In this document: positions 5,146 to 5,610 of the stretch, in pieces
Layout: every line of letters starts with the position of its first letter
How positions within the stretch are numbered: the first letter of the stretch is position 1
Source of the DNA: Acidaminococcaceae bacterium
GTDB taxonomy: Bacteria; Bacillota; Negativicutes; Acidaminococcales; Acidaminococcaceae
Direction: 5' to 3'
Assembly: GCA_024405585.1 (NCBI GenBank)
Contig: JAKSOM010000065.1
Span: 1-5,610 of the forward strand
DNA length: 5,610 nucleotides
Position numbers and translations under genes: made by a program
Notes under the pieces: model-generated
What the model saw: only the letters and a program-made list of their open reading frames with translations
What the model was told of the DNA's origin: nothing
Databases searched by the model: none

Positions 5146-5285
5146 ACTGGAGTTTTTGAGGCAATAGGCATTAGGGATGAGGGCGAAACTTCGGCAGGAA
5201 GTAGAACGTCCGCAGTAAGGGGCTATTTTGTTACGGCTTCTTTTTGTCAGAAATTCAGAAAATGGGAGGAAGAGAAGATATTTTT

Positions 5286-5337
5286 AATATAAGGGTGGTA
5301 AAGTTGCTAAAAATGCAAACTTTACCACCCTTATATT
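5286..5337. repeat. Long perfect inverted repeat (20-bp arms) upstream of the ATPase gene
   Basis: AATATAAGGGTGGTAAAGTT at 5286-5305 is matched exactly by its reverse complement at 5318-5337. The inner TTGC/GCAA (5304-5307 and 5315-5318) can extend the stem around one bulged A, with a short A-rich loop. The right arm's final TT forms the start of the -35 box of the ATPase promoter. No T-tract follows on either strand, so it is not a classic terminator, although it could end transcripts from the upstream gene. It could be an operator, a small mobile-element remnant or a conserved cis element of the ATPase locus. Confidence 0.85.
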
Positions 5338-5364
5338 GACTTTAACGAACAGTTTAGGTATAAT
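5336..5364 (+). promoter_or_regulatory. Strong sigma-70 type promoter of the ATPase gene
   Basis: TTGACT (5336-5341) and a perfect TATAAT (5359-5364) are separated by the optimal 17 bp. Transcription would start near 5371, leaving a leader of about 22 nt that contains the ribosome site GGAGG. The -35 box shares two bases with the long inverted repeat, so a protein bound to that repeat would be placed to block or alter polymerase binding. Confidence 0.8.
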
Positions 5365-5392
5365 TAAGCAAGAAAGGTGGAGGAAAGACATC

Positions 5393-5610
5393 GTGAAAAA
5401 GTATTTGAGGGAATATTACTATCGGCAAATAGAAGGATTTCTCCGGTCTGATATGATAAAGGTTATCACGGGCATCCGCCGTTGTGGCAAAAGCAGTTTT
5501 CTGGAATCGGTGATGGACAAACTTATTTCTGACGGTATTGATTCAAAAGATATAATTTACTTGCCGTTGGACAAAAAAAAAAAAAAAAATATCAGTACCC
5601 CGGAGCAACT
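5393..5610 (+). CDS. AAA+ ATPase of the AAA_14/DUF4143 type (5' part, runs off the window)
   Basis: Only the first 72 codons are present, and no stop occurs before the window edge. The start is GTG 5393, with GGAGG at 5379-5383, 9 nt upstream. The peptide begins MKKYLREYYYRQIEGFLRSD and continues with MIKVITGIRRCGKSSFLESV. This contains a complete Walker A motif GIRRCGKS (27-34, Lys33) in the sequence context typical of the ATPases that carry an AAA_14 domain and a C-terminal DUF4143 domain. Family members are usually about 400 residues; their role is poorly defined. Then follows DIIYLPLD and a run of five lysines (61-65) encoded by 17 consecutive A bases, then NISTPEQL. As I recall the family, this place usually reads like DKRGxKNIxTPEQL, so the length fits but the residues are unusual. 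A strong promoter and a long inverted repeat precede the gene, which looks independent of its left neighbours. Confidence 0.85.
   Translation, partial: MKKYLREYYYRQIEGFLRSDMIKVITGIRRCGKSSFLESVMDKLISDGIDSKDIIYLPLDKKKKKNISTPEQ

Noticed and set aside
5177..5218. Thirteen-residue frame and nearby small hairpin (ACTTC/GAAGT at 5188-5202) after the exported-protein gene
   Set aside because: The frame is too short to judge, its upstream TAGGG is a weak ribosome site, and the 5-bp stem is not convincing as a structured RNA.
5210..5246. Possible weak terminator of the exported-protein gene
   Set aside because: The T-rich end (5238-5245) is suggestive, but the stem CC...GTAA/TTACGG has only six pairs with a three-base bulge and a large loop.
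5262..5339. 25-residue frame covering the long inverted repeat
   Set aside because: It consists almost entirely of the inverted repeat, has no ribosome site, and is better explained by the repeat structure.

Overview
The window looks like chromosomal sequence from a diderm (outer-membrane) Firmicute. A Negativicutes member (Selenomonadales or Acidaminococcales type) is my best guess, with moderate confidence. The reasons are Firmicute-style signals (strong AGGAGG-type ribosome sites, TTGACA/TATAAT and extended -10 promoters, U-tailed hairpin terminators, TTG- and CGG-rich codon use) combined with exported CsgG, FlgT and LPP20 family proteins that are normally tied to an outer membrane. All supported genes lie on the + strand. 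I found no rRNA, tRNA, CRISPR array or insertion sequence.

Left part (1-1131): a small XRE-type DNA-binding regulator (48-392) ends at a strong terminator (477-510). A new promoter (555-584) and a roughly 140-nt leader then serve a small YkvA/DUF1232 family membrane-associated protein (734-1093), closed by a perfect 9-bp-stem hairpin terminator (1103-1131).

Centre (1182-4495): this is the envelope cluster and the most interesting part. An exported peptidoglycan-binding plus NlpC/P60 hydrolase (1209-1865) is followed 61 bp later by three exported proteins. These are joined by two identical 4-bp ATGA stop/start overlaps, so they form a translationally coupled unit. The first (1927-2751) joins a CsgG-like domain to a C-terminal domain resembling that of FlgT. 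The second (2748-3551) opens with a domain resembling the FlgT N-terminal domain. The third (3548-4495) carries an LPP20 domain, as in FlgP, plus a further C-terminal domain. Together they contain the parts list of the Vibrio flagellar H-ring/outer-membrane set FlgO, FlgP and FlgT, but with the FlgT-like parts split between two proteins and in a different order. A periplasmic or outer-membrane ring or scaffold is inferred; a flagellar role is not proven by this window.

Right part (4496-5610): a regulatory region with a 7-bp-arm palindrome, two 16-bp direct repeats 22 bp apart and tandem promoters precedes a small exported protein of unknown function (4708-5145). A 20-bp-arm perfect inverted repeat then touches the -35 box of a strong promoter for an AAA+ ATPase of the AAA_14/DUF4143 type. 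That gene runs off the window and contains a 17-A homopolymer.
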